This document shows positions 56,491-64,000 of a stretch of DNA of 64,000 bases, piece after piece. Below the pieces are notes generated by a model. The model was not told where the DNA came from, made no database searches, and worked only from the letters and a program-made list of their open reading frames with translations. Position 1 is the stretch's first letter, and the number at the start of each line of letters is the position of its first letter. The stretch spans positions 1 to 64,000 of the forward strand of contig NZ_JABEPP010000006.1 in assembly GCF_013044135.1 (NCBI RefSeq). The letters are read 5' to 3'. Made by a program: the position numbers and the translations under genes. This DNA is from Enterovirga aerilata (GTDB lineage Bacteria; Pseudomonadota; Alphaproteobacteria; Rhizobiales; Beijerinckiaceae).

Positions 56491-57732
56491 ATGCTCGACG
56501 CGTCCGCCGGACGCAGGACCGCGAAGGCCGTTGGGCTCGCGCTGGCGCTCGGCGCGGCCCTGTTCGGCCGGCCCTGCGCGGCGACGCAGCCCGGCCCGGC
56601 AGACCGCGCGGTGGCGATCGCGGCCGAAGTCGCGGCCGAGGGGTCAAGGACCCTGCTGACCCTCACGCTGTCCAGGCCCGTCTCAGCCACGGCGTTCCTG
56701 ATGGAACGGCCGGACCGAGCCGTCCTGGAACTACCCGAAGTGAACTTCCAGCTCGGCGGCGAGGGAACGAAGCGGCGAGCCGGGGTGGTGTCCTCCTTTC
56801 GCTGCGGGCTGTTCGCTCCGGGCCGCTCGCGCATCGTGATGGACCTCTCTGCGCCGGCGCTGGTCACGCGCGTGGAGAGCCGGGAGGCCGGCCCCGCCGG
56901 GGCGAGTCTGCTCACCGTCGAGCTGACCCGCACCGACCGCGAGACCTTCCGCCGGACCGCGGCCGCGGACCAGGCCGACCTGACGCTCACGACAGGATCG
57001 CTGCCCGCGCCCCAACCCGGCGAGGACCGGCGGCCGCTCGTCGCCATCGATGCGGGTCATGGCGGCGTCGATCCCGGCGCCACCGCCCCGAACGGAACGC
57101 TCGAGAAGGATGTCACCTTCGCCTTCGCGTCCGTGCTGCGCGACCGCCTCGCGGGCGATGGGCGCTACCGCGTCCTGATGATCCGCGATCACGACGTCTT
57201 CGTGCCGCTGGAGGAGCGCGTCCGGCGCGCCCGCGAGGCCGGGGCCGACCTCTTCCTGTCCATCCACGCCGATTTCATCGGCAGCCCGCAGGTCAGCGGG
57301 GCGACGATCTACACGGGCAGCGACCGGGCCACCGACCACGAGGCGGCGAGCGTCGCCGAACGGGAGAACGCGGCCGACCAGGCGGGCGGCCTCGTCCGGG
57401 CGAGTGCGCCGGGCGAGGTGGTCGACATCCTCCAGGAGCTGACGCTGCGGGAGACGCGCGCCTTCTCGCACCGCTTCTCCGGCCTGCTCCTGCGGGATCT
57501 CGCGCCCGTGATGCGCTTCAGCGCGCAGCCGCAGCGCGAGGCGGGCTTCAAGGTCCTGCGCACGCCCGACCTGCCTTCCGTGCTCATCGAGCTGGGCTAC
57601 CTGTCGAATGCGCGCGACCTCGAGCACCTGCTCTCGCCCGAGTGGCGTGAGCGGACATCCGCCGCGATGGCGACCGCGATCGACCGCTTCTTCTCCGCGC
57701 GGGTCGGCGCCCGTGCCCCAATGTCACCATAG
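56491..57732 (+). CDS. amiC: N-acetylmuramoyl-L-alanine amidase
   Basis: A 413-residue periplasmic amidase that cleaves the stem peptide from muramic acid during daughter-cell separation. A signal peptide (AVGLALALGAALFGRPCAAT), an AMIN domain for septum targeting (residues about 40-150), a linker, and an Amidase_3 domain: the Zn ligands are in DAGHGGVDPGA (His), the Glu of NGTLEKDVTF and SIHAD (His), and the catalytic Glu is in LIELGYLSN. The order rne, amiC, PBP1A is conserved in Rhizobiales. The insertion helix (AGGLVRASAPGEVVDILQEL) that autoinhibits division amidases is present, so an EnvC/NlpD-like activator is expected. Confidence 0.93.
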   Translation: MLDASAGRRTAKAVGLALALGAALFGRPCAATQPGPADRAVAIAAEVAAEGSRTLLTLTLSRPVSATAFLMERPDRAVLELPEVNFQLGGEGTKRRAGVVSSFRCGLFAPGRSRIVMDLSAPALVTRVESREAGPAGASLLTVELTRTDRETFRRTAAADQADLTLTTGSLPAPQPGEDRRPLVAIDAGHGGVDPGATAPNGTLEKDVTFAFASVLRDRLAGDGRYRVLMIRDHDVFVPLEERVRRAREAGADLFLSIHADFIGSPQVSGATIYTGSDRATDHEAASVAERENAADQAGGLVRASAPGEVVDILQELTLRETRAFSHRFSGLLLRDLAPVMRFSAQPQREAGFKVLRTPDLPSVLIELGYLSNARDLEHLLSPEWRERTSAAMATAIDRFFSARVGARAPMSP

Positions 57733-57858
57733 AAACGGTGTCGAAGGAGGGTTCGCTGACTGCGCCGCATTGACAGGGCCCACGATCGGGGGCCACGTCC
57801 GAGCACGGCGAAGCGACACCGGGCACCGCCCTTGCGGGGCCATGGCGGATTGGAGCGG

Positions 57859-60291
57859 ATGCGGTTCATCCTTCGATTCTTCGGCTTTCTGTTCTCGGTC
57901 GGAGCGATCGCCTTCCTGATCGCCGCGGCTGTGGCCGGGTATTTCTACTGGACGTATAGCCAGGACCTGCCCGATCACGCCGCGCTCGCCAATTACGAGC
58001 CACCGGTGACGACGCGCGTCCACGCGGCCGACGGTTCGCTCCTTGCCGAATATGCGCGCGAGCGCCGGTTGTACCTGCCCATCCAGGCCGTGCCGAAGCT
58101 CGTGGTCGGCGCCTTCCTGTCGGCCGAGGACAAGAACTTCTACAAGCATAGCGGCATCGACCCCGAGGGCATCGTCCGTGCCGCGCTCAACAACTTCCGT
58201 TCGGGCAGGCGCCAGGGTGCCTCGACGATCACCCAGCAGGTGGCGAAGAACTTCCTGCTGAGCAACGAGCAGACGATGGAGCGCAAGATCAAGGAGGCGC
58301 TGATCGCGCTCCGGATCGAGGCGACCTACTCCAAGGACAAGATCCTCGAACTCTACCTCAACGAAATCTTCCTCGGCACGATCATCCCGGGCCGGAACGT
58401 GCACGGCGTGGCCGCTGCCGCACTGGAGTACTTCTCCAAGTCCGTGCACGAGCTGACGCCGGCCGAGGCGGCATATCTCGCGGCTCTGCCCAAGGGCCCG
58501 AACAACTACCACCCGTTCCGCCGGACGCAGGAGGCGCTCGCACGTCGGAACGACATCCTCGATCTGATGGCGGCGAACGGCTACATCACGCGCGACGAGG
58601 CGGTCCGCTCCAAGGCCTTGCCGCTCGGCATCAACGTGCGGAGCATCTCGCCCAACAGTTCCGCCTCGGGCTTCTTCGCCGAGGAGGTCCGCCGCGAGCT
58701 GTCCGACCGCTACGGCGAGAAGGCGCTGTATGAAGGCGGCCTGTCCGTGCGGGCGACGCTCGATCCGAAGCTCCAGGCTTTCGCCCGGGCGGCGCTCATC
58801 AACGGGCTGATCCGGTTCGATGAGTCCCAGGGTTGGCGCGGCGCACAGCTGAACATCCCGCTCGCGGGCCGCGAATGGGGGATGGCGCTTGCCGAGGTGC
58901 CTGCGCTTGCCGACGTGCAGCCGTGGCGGCTGGCCGTCGTTCTCGACACATCCGGCGGCCAGGCCCGCATCGGCCTCCAGCCCAGGAAGGAGCCGAACGG
59001 CCAGGTCGTGCGCGAGCGCGAGCTCGGCGTCATCCCGGCCGAGGGCCTGCGCTGGACCCGTCGCACCGCCGCTCAGGCCTTCCAGGTCGGCGACGTCGTC
59101 TATGTCTCGCCCATGGCGGACAAGCCCGGGCAGTTCCGCCTGCAGCAGATCCCGGAGGTCTCCGGCGGCCTTGTGGCCATGGATCCGAACACGGGCCGCG
59201 TGCATGCCATGGTCGGCGGGTTCTCGTTCGATCAGAGCGAGTTCAACCGTGCCACCCAGGCGCTCCGGCAGCCTGGCTCCGCCTTCAAGCCCTTCGTCTA
59301 TGCGACGGCGCTCGACAACGGCTACACGCCATCCTCGATCGTTCTCGACGAGCCGATCACGATTGAGGGTGGTCCCGGCCAGGAGGCCTGGTCGCCGCAG
59401 AATTTCGAGGGGAAGGCGACCGGCCCGCATACGCTCCGCTACGGCATCGAGAAGTCCAAGAACCTGATGACCGTGCGGCTCGCGCGCGAGGTCGGCATGC
59501 CGCTGATCGCCGAATATTCGCGGCGTTTCGGCATCTACGACGATCTCGCCCCGCTCCTGCCGATGTCGCTCGGCGCGGGCGAGACGACGGTGCTGCGCAT
59601 GACCGCCGCCTATTCGATGCTGGCCAATGGCGGCAAGCGCATCAAGCCGACGCTGATCGACCGCATCCAGAACCGGACCGGCCAGACCATCTACAAGCAT
59701 GACGAGCGCGAATGCATCGGCTGCAGCGCCGAGAGCTGGGCGAACCAGGACGAGCCGAAGCTCGTCGACAAGCGTGAGCAGGTGCTCGATCCGCTGACCG
59801 CCTATCAGATGGTCTCCATCCTCGAAGGCGTCGTCCTGCGCGGGACCGCGGCGCGGCAGAAGGCCATTATCGGCAAGCCGGTGGCGGGCAAGACCGGGAC
59901 GACGAACGACGCCAAGGACCTCTGGTTCGTCGGCTTCTCGCCCGACCTCGCCTGCGGGGTCTATATCGGCTACGACAAGCCGCGCTCGATGGGCGACAGC
60001 GCTCAGGCCTCGCAATATGCGGCCCCGATCTTCGGCGAGTTCATGAAGCACGCGCTCGCCGACAAGCCGCCGACGCCCTTCCGCGTTCCGCCGGGCATAA
60101 AGCTCATCCGCGTCAGCCTCGCCACGGGGCAGCGCGCGAGCGGCGGCGAGAGCGCCGGCACCATCCTGGAGGCCTTCAAGCCGGGCACCGGTCCCACCGA
60201 GAGCTACGCGACCGTCAGCTATGGCGGCGGGGGCGGAGCGGGCCCGGACAATGAGCCGGCCGTGAGCACCGGGACGGGCGGGCTCTACTGA
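57859..60291 (+). CDS. mrcA: penicillin-binding protein 1A (bifunctional)
   Basis: An 810-residue inner-membrane peptidoglycan synthase. A single membrane anchor (residues about 5-30) is followed by the GT51 glycosyltransferase domain: SAEDKNFYKHSGIDPEGIVR with the catalytic Glu, GASTITQQVAKNFLL and KILELYLNEIFLG. After an OB-fold insert comes the transpeptidase: the active-site Ser in RQPGSAFKPFVYAT (SxxK), IEKSKNLMTVRLA (SxN) and GKPVAGKTGTTNDAKD (KTGT). The tail is Gly/Ser/Thr-rich. ATG 57859 follows TTGGAGCGG. It acts in cell elongation with amiC as neighbour. Confidence 0.95.
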   Translation: MRFILRFFGFLFSVGAIAFLIAAAVAGYFYWTYSQDLPDHAALANYEPPVTTRVHAADGSLLAEYARERRLYLPIQAVPKLVVGAFLSAEDKNFYKHSGIDPEGIVRAALNNFRSGRRQGASTITQQVAKNFLLSNEQTMERKIKEALIALRIEATYSKDKILELYLNEIFLGTIIPGRNVHGVAAAALEYFSKSVHELTPAEAAYLAALPKGPNNYHPFRRTQEALARRNDILDLMAANGYITRDEAVRSKALPLGINVRSISPNSSASGFFAEEVRRELSDRYGEKALYEGGLSVRATLDPKLQAFARAALINGLIRFDESQGWRGAQLNIPLAGREWGMALAEVPALADVQPWRLAVVLDTSGGQARIGLQPRKEPNGQVVRERELGVIPAEGLRWTRRTAAQAFQVGDVVYVSPMADKPGQFRLQQIPEVSGGLVAMDPNTGRVHAMVGGFSFDQSEFNRATQALRQPGSAFKPFVYATALDNGYTPSSIVLDEPITIEGGPGQEAWSPQNFEGKATGPHTLRYGIEKSKNLMTVRLAREVGMPLIAEYSRRFGIYDDLAPLLPMSLGAGETTVLRMTAAYSMLANGGKRIKPTLIDRIQNRTGQTIYKHDERECIGCSAESWANQDEPKLVDKREQVLDPLTAYQMVSILEGVVLRGTAARQKAIIGKPVAGKTGTTNDAKDLWFVGFSPDLACGVYIGYDKPRSMGDSAQASQYAAPIFGEFMKHALADKPPTPFRVPPGIKLIRVSLATGQRASGGESAGTILEAFKPGTGPTESYATVSYGGGGGAGPDNEPAVSTGTGGLY

Positions 60292-60407
60292 GCGACCTTC
60301 CCGGCGCTTCCGCCGGGATCGGTGCTGCGACGGTTTACAGCTGCCGCCGCGGTGCCTATCTGTCCTCCGTTCCCCGACAGGATTGCGCGGACCACAACGC
60401 AGATCTC

Positions 60408-61536
60408 ATGCGCGCCGAAATCGTTTCGCTCCTCGAAGCCGCCAAGCAGTCGATCGGGCTGCTGAGGAGGCATCTTTGACTGGGATTCCGTCGACCGCCG
60501 CCTCGGCGAGCTGAACGCTCGCTCTGAGGATCCCGACCTCTGGAACGACCCGGAAGAGGCCCAGAAGGTTATGCGCGAGCGCAACGCGCTCGACGAGCAG
60601 GTGACCGCGATCCGCAGGCTCGAATCCGAGCTCGAGGACGGGGTTGGCTACATCGAGCTCGGCGAGGCCGAGGGCGACGAAGCCACGATCGCCGAGGGCG
60701 AGGAGATGATCCGCCGCGTCCAGGCCGAGGCCGCGCGCCGCCAGGTCGAGACGCTGCTCTCGGGCGAGGCGGATGCGAACGACACCTATCTCGAGGTCCA
60801 TTCCGGAGCCGGCGGCACGGAGAGCCAGGACTGGGCGCAGATGCTCGCCCGCATGTATGCCCGGTGGGGCGAGAAGCATGGCTACAGGGTCGAGCTGCTC
60901 GAGCAGCAGGACGGCGAGGAGGCCGGCATCAAGAGCGCGACGCTCCTGCTGAAGGGCCACAACGCCTATGGCTGGCTCAAGACCGAATCGGGCGTGCACC
61001 GGCTCGTGCGCATCTCGCCCTTCGACTCGAACGCGCGCCGGCACACGAGCTTCGCATCCGTCTGGGTCTATCCCGTCGTCGACGACCGCATCCAGATCGA
61101 CATCAAGGAATCCGACTGCCGGATCGACACCTACCGGTCGTCGGGCGCTGGCGGGCAGCACGTCAACACGACCGACTCGGCGGTGCGCATCACGCATATC
61201 CCGTCCGGGATCGTGGTCGCGTGCCAGCAGGAGCGCTCGCAGCACAAGAACCGGGCGACCGCCTGGAACATGCTTCGTGCCCGCCTCTACGAGGCCGAGC
61301 TGAAGAAGCGCGAGGAGAAGGCGAATGCCGAGGCGGCCTCCAAGACCGATATCGGCTGGGGCCACCAGATTCGCTCCTATGTCCTCCAGCCCTACCAGCT
61401 CGTGAAGGATCTCCGGACCGGCGTCACCTCCGGCGTTCCTTCCGACGTGCTCGACGGCGACCTCGACCGCTTCATGGAGGCCGCGCTCGCGCAGCGTGTC
61501 TATGGCGGTGCGGCCGAGGTTCAGGACATCGACTGA
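60408..61536 (+). CDS. prfB: peptide chain release factor 2, with programmed +1 frameshift
   Basis: RF2 recognises UGA and UAA stops. The ORF starts at ATG 60408 and runs 23 codons to an in-frame TGA (60477-60479). Skipping the T at 60477 (CTT TGA C to CTT GAC) continues into a 352-codon frame that ends at 61536, for a product of 375 residues. The SPF tripeptide is in [18 protein letters not shown], and the catalytic GGQ in [20 protein letters not shown]. Without the shift only a 23-residue peptide forms. RF2 scarcity slows reading of the UGA and promotes shifting, so the level is self-adjusting. It follows the PBP1A gene by 116 bases. Confidence 0.95.
60462..60480 (+). promoter_or_regulatory. 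programmed +1 frameshift signal of prfB
   Basis: The site reads AGGAGG (60465-60470), CAT, CTT, TGA, C. An internal Shine-Dalgarno sequence three bases before the slippery CTT and a UGA followed by C is the same arrangement as in E. coli (AGGGGG TAT CTT TGA C). Confidence 0.93.
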
Positions 61537-61606
61537 AGCCCGCCATGCGGTGGGCGGGGTGGGCAGCGCGCCCTAGCCTCGCAGGTCACGCCGGCTTCGG
61601 GTGGGG

Positions 61607-63118
61607 TCACCCACCCTCCTCGAGCGCGATGGCGTCGCGCTTGCGCCTGAGGGTCGGCAGGGTGGCGGAGACAAGGAGCGCCGCCGCAAGTAGGAGGCAG
61701 GCCGCCGAGATCGGCCGCGTCAGGAACCCCGAAAGCTCACCCTGCGACAGGATCAGCGCCTTACGCAGATTGTTCTCCAGCATCGGCCCGAGCACGAAGC
61801 CGAGTACCATCGGGGCCGGCTCGTAGCCGAACTTGCGGCAGAGATAGCCGAACAGCCCGAAGCCGATCATCACATAGATGTCGAAGACGTTGTTCTGGCT
61901 CGCATAGACGCCGACGATCGAGAACAGAAGGATGAGCGGGAAGAGGAGGTTGTAGGGAAGGCGGAGAAGCTGCACCCACATACCGATGAGGGGCAGGTTC
62001 AGCACGAGCAGCATGACGTTGCCGACATACATGCTGGCCACGATGCCCCAGAACAGGCCCGCATTCTGGGTCATCATCAGCGGCCCGGGCTGCAGCCCGT
62101 GCACCACGAAGGCGCCGAGCAGCAGCGCCATCACGACGTTCGGCGGGATGCCCAGCGTCATCAGCGGGATGAAGGCGCCACCCGCCGCCGCGTTGTTCGC
62201 GGCCTCCGGCGCGGCCACCCCCTCGATGGCGCCGCGGCCGAAGCGCCCGGGATCGCGCGAGAAGCGCCGCTCCAGCGCATAGGCCGCGAAGGAGGCGATC
62301 ACGGCGCCGCCGCCCGGCAGGATGCCGAGCAGGAAGCCGAGCACGGTACCGCGCCCGATCGGGGCCGCGCTGGCCCGCCAGTCGTCCCGTGTCGGCAGCA
62401 GGCTGCCGATGCGGGCGGCGATGACGTCCCGGCTGAGCCTGCGCTCGATATTGGTCAGGACTTCCGCGACTCCGAAGAGTCCCATGACCAGCGGCACGAG
62501 CCCGATTCCGTCGAAGAGCTCCAGCCGGTCGAAGGTGAGGCGCGGTTGCGCCGTGATGCTGTCTAGGCCGATGAGCCCGATCACGCCTCCCGCCGTCGCC
62601 ATGATGAGCGACTTCAGGATCGCGCCCTGGGTGAGAAAGGCGAGCAGCGTCAGCCCCAGCACCATCAGGCTGAAATATTCGGCCGGCCCGAAGGCAATGG
62701 CGACCCGCGACAGGGCCGGCGCCACGAACATCAGCGCGATGATGGCGAGCGTGCCGGCGATGAAGGAGGAGAGCGCCGCCATCCCCAGCGCCGGGCCGGC
62801 GCGGCCCTGGCGTGCCATCTGGTGGCCGTCGAGGCAGGTGACAACGGAGGCGGCCTCGCCCGGGATGTTGACCAGGATGGAGGTGGTCGAGCCGCCATAC
62901 ATCGAGCCGTAATAGATGCCGGCCATCATGATGATGCCGGCCTCCGGCGTGCCCGAGAGCGTGACGGGCAGAAGGAGGGACATGGCGGAGATCGGCCCGA
63001 TCCCCGGCAGCACCCCGACCAGCGTGCCGATGAAGACGCCGATGAAGCAGGCCAGGAGGTTCAACGGCTGGAGCGCGACCCCGAACCCCTGTCCGACGCT
63101 CGCGAGGATCTCGGGCAT
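61607..63118 (-). CDS. tctA: tripartite tricarboxylate transporter large membrane subunit
   Basis: A 503-residue inner-membrane protein with about 11-12 helices. FIGTLVGVLPGIGPISAMSL and the second inverted-repeat motif GFLLGILPGGGAVIASFAAY are the GxLPGxG signatures of TctA, and NNAAAGGAFIPLMTLGIP is also typical. TctA works with the small subunit TctB and the binding protein TctC, using an ion gradient to import carboxylates. ATG 63118. All three genes are on the minus strand in the order tctC-tctB-tctA. Confidence 0.95.
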   Translation of the reverse strand: MPEILASVGQGFGVALQPLNLLACFIGVFIGTLVGVLPGIGPISAMSLLLPVTLSGTPEAGIIMMAGIYYGSMYGGSTTSILVNIPGEAASVVTCLDGHQMARQGRAGPALGMAALSSFIAGTLAIIALMFVAPALSRVAIAFGPAEYFSLMVLGLTLLAFLTQGAILKSLIMATAGGVIGLIGLDSITAQPRLTFDRLELFDGIGLVPLVMGLFGVAEVLTNIERRLSRDVIAARIGSLLPTRDDWRASAAPIGRGTVLGFLLGILPGGGAVIASFAAYALERRFSRDPGRFGRGAIEGVAAPEAANNAAAGGAFIPLMTLGIPPNVVMALLLGAFVVHGLQPGPLMMTQNAGLFWGIVASMYVGNVMLLVLNLPLIGMWVQLLRLPYNLLFPLILLFSIVGVYASQNNVFDIYVMIGFGLFGYLCRKFGYEPAPMVLGFVLGPMLENNLRKALILSQGELSGFLTRPISAACLLLAAALLVSATLPTLRRKRDAIALEEGG

Positions 63119-63127
63119 CGCGCCGCC

Positions 63128-63580
63128 TCAGCCCAGGGGTCCGGCCGGAAGCTGGATGGCCAGGAGTCGCGCCAGAACCCACCAGACGACCAGGGTCGCG
63201 CCGAGCGCGATCGGAACCGCTTGCCGCCAGGGGACCGGGTCGACCACCCGCAGGAGGACCAGCATGAGCGGCGGCGTCGCGAGCAGGAACCCGAGGGTGG
63301 TCAGGGAGACGGCATAGGCCGCGAGCGCGGCCGACACGATCAGGACGCGATCCGCTCGCGCTCCCTTCCAGAGCGAGGCGAGGCTTTCGGGCGCGCCGCG
63401 CACGCTCTCGACCGCCATTCCGGCCGCAAAGAGCGCGATCAGCACGCCGCCCCAGAAGACCAGGAAGCCGCTGCCCGGCTCGCTCGCGCTCCCGATCCCG
63501 AGATCGCGTCCGGCCACGATCAGGAAGGCGGCGAGGCTCAGCCAGAATGCGGCCGCGACAGCCTGGGCGTTGATCCGCAA
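63128..63580 (-). CDS. tctB: tripartite tricarboxylate transporter small membrane subunit
   Basis: A 150-residue four-helix protein: helices near AAFWLSLAAFLIVAGRDLG, SGFLVFWGGVLIALFAAGMA, VLIVSAALAAYAVSLTTLGF and VPIALGATLVVWWVLARLLA. The GSASEPGSGF loop between helices one and two is a TctB hallmark. The annotated start is TTG 63580; seven further sensible codons (HIDERRPA) precede it in frame without any ATG or GTG, so the true start may be slightly different. Nine bases separate it from tctA. Confidence 0.88.
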   Translation of the reverse strand: MRINAQAVAAAFWLSLAAFLIVAGRDLGIGSASEPGSGFLVFWGGVLIALFAAGMAVESVRGAPESLASLWKGARADRVLIVSAALAAYAVSLTTLGFLLATPPLMLVLLRVVDPVPWRQAVPIALGATLVVWWVLARLLAIQLPAGPLG

Positions 63581-63610
63581 GGCCGGCCTGCGTTCGTCTA
63601 TGTGGAGCCG

Positions 63611-64000
63611 CTAATTGCTCGCCCGCGCCAGGCCGAGCTGCTCGATGATCTGCCGCTCGGCCGCGATGTTCTCGTCGATCGCCTTCGCGTAATCCGCCGA
63701 GTTCTTGTAGTTCACGACCATGTCGTATTTCGTCAGGGTCGCCTGGACGCCCGGATCGTCCAGCGCCTTCTTGAAGGCGTCGTGGATCTTGGCGACGATC
63801 TTCGGATCCATGCCCTTGGGCCCCGCGATCCCGAAAGGCGAGTCGAAGACATAGGGCATCCCGAGGTCGCGCAAAGTCGGGACGTCCGGGAAGTCCTTCA
63901 GCCGGTCGGCGGTCCAGACCGCCAGGAGGCGGAGCTGCCCGGCCTGGACGAGCGGCTTCCAGCCGGAGGAATCGGCCGCCACCATCGTGTGGCCGCCGAG
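63611..64000 (-). CDS. tctC: tripartite tricarboxylate transporter substrate-binding protein, C-terminal part
   Basis: The visible 129 codons are the C-terminal third of a Bug-family (TctC) periplasmic binding protein: WKPLVQAGQLRLLAVWTADR, LKDFPDVPTLRDLGMPYVFD, IAGPKGMDPKIVAKIHDAFK, KALDDPGVQATL and the final helix with IDENIAAERQIIEQLGL. The N-terminal part with signal peptide and carboxylate-binding loops lies beyond the right edge, so the ligand cannot be guessed. Confidence 0.9.
   Translation of the reverse strand, partial: LGGHTMVAADSSGWKPLVQAGQLRLLAVWTADRLKDFPDVPTLRDLGMPYVFDSPFGIAGPKGMDPKIVAKIHDAFKKALDDPGVQATLTKYDMVVNYKNSADYAKAIDENIAAERQIIEQLGLARASN

Noticed and set aside
61537-61606. 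Possible promoter or terminator between prfB and tctA.
   Set aside because: The 70 bases between the convergent genes contain GC-rich inverted fragments (for example GGTGGGCGGGGTGGGC versus CCCACCC), but no convincing stem-loop with T-run.

Overview
The window is high-GC alphaproteobacterial chromosome, most likely Hyphomicrobiales (Rhizobiales) and possibly a Methylobacteriaceae-like lineage. This is inferred from gene content and order: rne / amiC / PBP1A / prfB, accBC next to aat, an Irr-type iron control element, and small Gly/Tyr-rich secreted proteins. No rRNA, tRNA or CRISPR array was seen. Most of the window is ordinary chromosome; the accessory parts are the first 14.5 kb and several small insertions further on.

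Left part (1-14.5 kb): a capsule / surface polysaccharide locus. An IS3-type element is cut by the left edge. It is followed by a family-2 glycosyltransferase, then a leftward operon (tandem-domain glycosyltransferase, methyltransferase, unknown 348-residue protein, KpsE-like protein). Divergent from this operon is a rightward one: KpsT-like ATPase, second KpsE-like protein, rmlA, rmlC, rmlB. A decayed IS3 transposase separates these from a lower-GC KpsM-like permease. The export complex KpsM/KpsT/KpsE is present, but no KpsD-like outer-membrane component, KpsC/KpsS or rmlD lies in the window.

Middle (14.7-31 kb): metabolism. It holds 3-oxoacid CoA-transferase, a ferric-iron ABC transporter (fbpA-fbpB) behind an Irr-like operator, a SWIB protein, a DauA-like oxidoreductase, a GST, ilvH, NIPSNAP and SDR proteins, an aspartate dehydrogenase with an alpha/beta hydrolase, a cupin, a decayed IclR regulator, paaZ and ETF-ubiquinone oxidoreductase. 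From 30.6 to 36.8 kb follow Kbp (BON-LysM), a TPR lipoprotein-like protein, ispE, a polyprenyl diphosphate synthase, DUF2007, a TrmN6-like methyltransferase and two small secreted proteins.

Right part (37-64 kb): housekeeping genes with insertions. glyQ and glyS are separated by an unknown gene and a Fic AMP-transferase with its own inverted-repeat control region. glyS carries three in-frame palindromic repeat insertions. Next come parD with a frameshifted parE, the copA-cueR copper operon with a textbook 19-bp-spacer MerR-type promoter, an HD-GYP protein, aat, DUF29, accC, accB, a DsbA-like protein, and an aminotransferase followed in the same frame by a chemoreceptor remnant. Then come rne, amiC, PBP1A, prfB with its programmed +1 frameshift, and a tripartite tricarboxylate transporter (tctA, tctB, partial tctC) running off the right edge.

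I did not find an obviously new multi-gene system. The best candidates for new biology are the three palindromic elements inside glyS, the Fic gene wedged between the two glycyl-tRNA synthetase subunits, the unknown protein in the capsule operon, and the fbpB gene that lacks a normal start codon.
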